From Archangium violaceum (lineage in GTDB: Bacteria > Myxococcota > Myxococcia > Myxococcales > Myxococcaceae): DNA of 64,000 nucleotides. Shown in pieces: positions 62,719 to 64,000 of this stretch; within the stretch, counting starts at the first letter, position 1, and each line of letters begins with the position of its first letter. The stretch spans positions 10,832,001 through 10,896,000 of the forward strand of contig NZ_CP069396.1 in the NCBI RefSeq assembly GCF_016887565.1, given 5' to 3'. The position numbers and the translations under genes are program-made. The notes below the pieces were generated by a model, which saw only the letters and a program-made list of their open reading frames with translations, ran no database searches and was not told where the DNA came from.

Positions 62719-64000
62719 TCAGGCCAAGAGACGTGCGCGACGTACCACCAGGGCCAGGGCCATCAGCGCGAGCGCACCCGCCCCACACCCATCCGTTCCC
62801 GTGCTGCCACAGCCCCAACCCAGCGGGGATTGAAGCGGCGAGTCCGGATCGGAGTCGGGTGGCGACGTCAGGACGACCTCCGGCGAGCTCTTCTCCGCGC
62901 TGCAACCCGCGCCATTGGTCGCGCGCACCGTGACGAAGTAGGGCGTCCCCACCTGGGGCAGGAACTCACTGGCGGTCGCGGTCGTGCCCTCCACGGGCTG
63001 GAAGTCGCGCACCACGCCGCCCGCCGTGCGGATGGCCCACTCGTAACGGGCGATGAGGGTCTCCGGGTCCGAGAAGCCATTCCACGTCGCGGTGATGCGA
63101 CCGCGCGAAGTGACCCCGGCCTCCACGGAGCCCATCACCGGCTCGGTGGTGTCCAACGCCACGCGGAGGACGAACGCGTCCTCCCCTCCGCGGGGTGAGC
63201 GCTCGTAACCGACGTTCGTGGAGAAGAAGCTCGTGGACGCGGAGGAGAACCCTCCGAGGGTGAGCCGCCCCTGCGCGTCGATGGCCAGCCCCGTGACCCA
63301 TTCGGGACTGGAAGCATTCCCTCCCACATAGGAAGACCAGCGGGTGTTCAGCGCTCCATCCAGCATCATCACGAAGCCGTCGGTGGAGGGCTCGAAGGCA
63401 TTGTCGAAGCCGTTGAGGGCGAGCCCCGCCGAGCTCACCAGCCCACCGATGAAGAGGTTGTCTCGCGTGTCGAGCGTGGCGTGGCCCACCCCATCGTCAC
63501 CCCGTCCGATGAATCGCCGCTTCACGCCGACGTCCCTGCCCTCCGCGTCCAGCCGGAACACGAAGAGGTCACTGTCCTCCTCCGTGGTGGGCGTGATGAA
63601 CCCGGTGGACGTCGTAGAGCCCACGGTGACGAGCCCTCCATCGGACCGCACCAGGATGTCGTGAACCTCGGTCGACCCGTTGCCGTACCCCAGGTTGGTG
63701 AGCCACACGACCGAGGAGTCGGTGGAGCTCAGCTTCGCGACGAAGCCGTCGTCATCCCCCCTGTGGAACTTCTCCCGGACCACCGTATCGGACACGTCCA
63801 GCATGATGGAGCCCGCGATACCTCCCACGAGGACCGCATCCGCCGTGGCCACCACCGTATAGGCCTCGTCATCCGCATCGAAACCGAAGAAATCGTCCTT
63901 CGAGCCCAGGAGCCGGGTCCACACGGGCCTCGGCGAGGTGGGATTGGAGACATCCACCTGGATGACGAACGAATCGAAGCCGTCTCCGCGCACGCCGTAT
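62719..64000 (-). CDS. Secreted SBBP-type protein with MYXO-CTERM-type tail (5' partial)
   Basis: The frame is open through the last base of the window, so the N-terminus and signal peptide lie outside. The visible 426 residues contain several SBBP-like blades (SFVIQVDVSNPTSPRPVWTRLLGS, DGFVAKLSSTDSSVVWLTNLGYGNG, DGFVMMLDGALNTRWSSYVGGN), a fibronectin-III-like domain near the end (ITATWNGFSDPETLIARYEWAIRTAGG) and the tail QSPLGWGCGSTGTDGCGAGALALMALALVVRRAR. The tail resembles that of the upstream-numbered paralogue (SPLGW-x-CGST shared). It lies 13 bases before that gene on the same strand, so they are probably one operon. Confidence 0.82.
   Translation of the reverse strand, partial: YGVRGDGFDSFVIQVDVSNPTSPRPVWTRLLGSKDDFFGFDADDEAYTVVATADAVLVGGIAGSIMLDVSDTVVREKFHRGDDDGFVAKLSSTDSSVVWLTNLGYGNGSTEVHDILVRSDGGLVTVGSTTSTGFITPTTEEDSDLFVFRLDAEGRDVGVKRRFIGRGDDGVGHATLDTRDNLFIGGLVSSAGLALNGFDNAFEPSTDGFVMMLDGALNTRWSSYVGGNASSPEWVTGLAIDAQGRLTLGGFSSASTSFFSTNVGYERSPRGGEDAFVLRVALDTTEPVMGSVEAGVTSRGRITATWNGFSDPETLIARYEWAIRTAGGVVRDFQPVEGTTATASEFLPQVGTPYFVTVRATNGAGCSAEKSSPEVVLTSPPDSDPDSPLQSPLGWGCGSTGTDGCGAGALALMALALVVRRARLLA

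Overview
This is a high-GC chromosomal window from a fruiting myxobacterium, most likely suborder Cystobacterineae (Archangium / Cystobacter / Melittangium type). The basis is GC-rich codon use throughout, MYXO-CTERM-type C-termini, orphan PilZ-receiver and MerR-receiver regulators, a eukaryote-like kinase fold, and above all a locus that looks like the Myxococcus pxr small-RNA locus. No rRNA, tRNA, CRISPR array, prophage or insertion sequence was seen. About 54 protein genes are supported; the first and last run off the window.

Layout. 1-8.1 kb: housekeeping and small operons (J-domain/TPR protein, YhbY, ceramidase-like protein, purF, then a minus-strand run of GNAT, unknown, DUF2171, APP1-like phosphatase and RluA-type pseudouridine synthase). 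8.2-16.5 kb: an envelope block with a lipoprotein and wecB on minus, then kdsB, an MsbA-like ABC exporter, a short leader ORF with a terminator, a small Cys protein, pyrG, kdsA and kdsC on plus. KdsA and KdsC make Kdo, PyrG makes the CTP that KdsB uses to activate it, and the exporter may flip lipid A. 16.5-23 kb: regulators and small proteins (MerR-receiver, Hsp20, CPXCG, DUF309, orphan MshEN domain, serB, a predicted pseudokinase, PilZ-receiver). 23-31.3 kb: a partial complex I operon, nuoEFJKLMN, closed by a strong terminator.

31.4-36.7 kb is the most interesting part. Four tandem repeats of about 303-311 bp each carry a complete small-RNA gene on the minus strand: a GG-N10-GC sigma-54 promoter, a conserved upstream block, a hairpin with seven cytosines, and an intrinsic terminator. 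They lie just downstream of an NtrC-type regulator and its histidine kinase, which are coupled to selB. I read this as a four-copy pxr array with pxrR and pxrK.

36.7-49.2 kb: selB, a phosphoribosyltransferase, Hsp33, an SdhC-like subunit, ssb, a PBP4-type peptidase with an unusual helical C-terminal extension, a HEAT-repeat protein, a peptide-type ABC importer without ATPases, and an ElaA-like acetyltransferase. 49.2-59.5 kb: a three-gene secreted cassette (c-heme-motif protein, small lipoprotein, Tat-exported DUF1501-like protein) is present twice. The copies flank a plus-strand operon of ECF sigma factor, zinc-finger anti-sigma factor and a caspase joined to a probable outer-membrane beta-barrel. 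REP-like palindromes sit at the 3' end of both cassette copies. 59.6-64 kb: a TetR regulator and two large secreted beta-propeller-like SBBP-type proteins with MYXO-CTERM-type tails.
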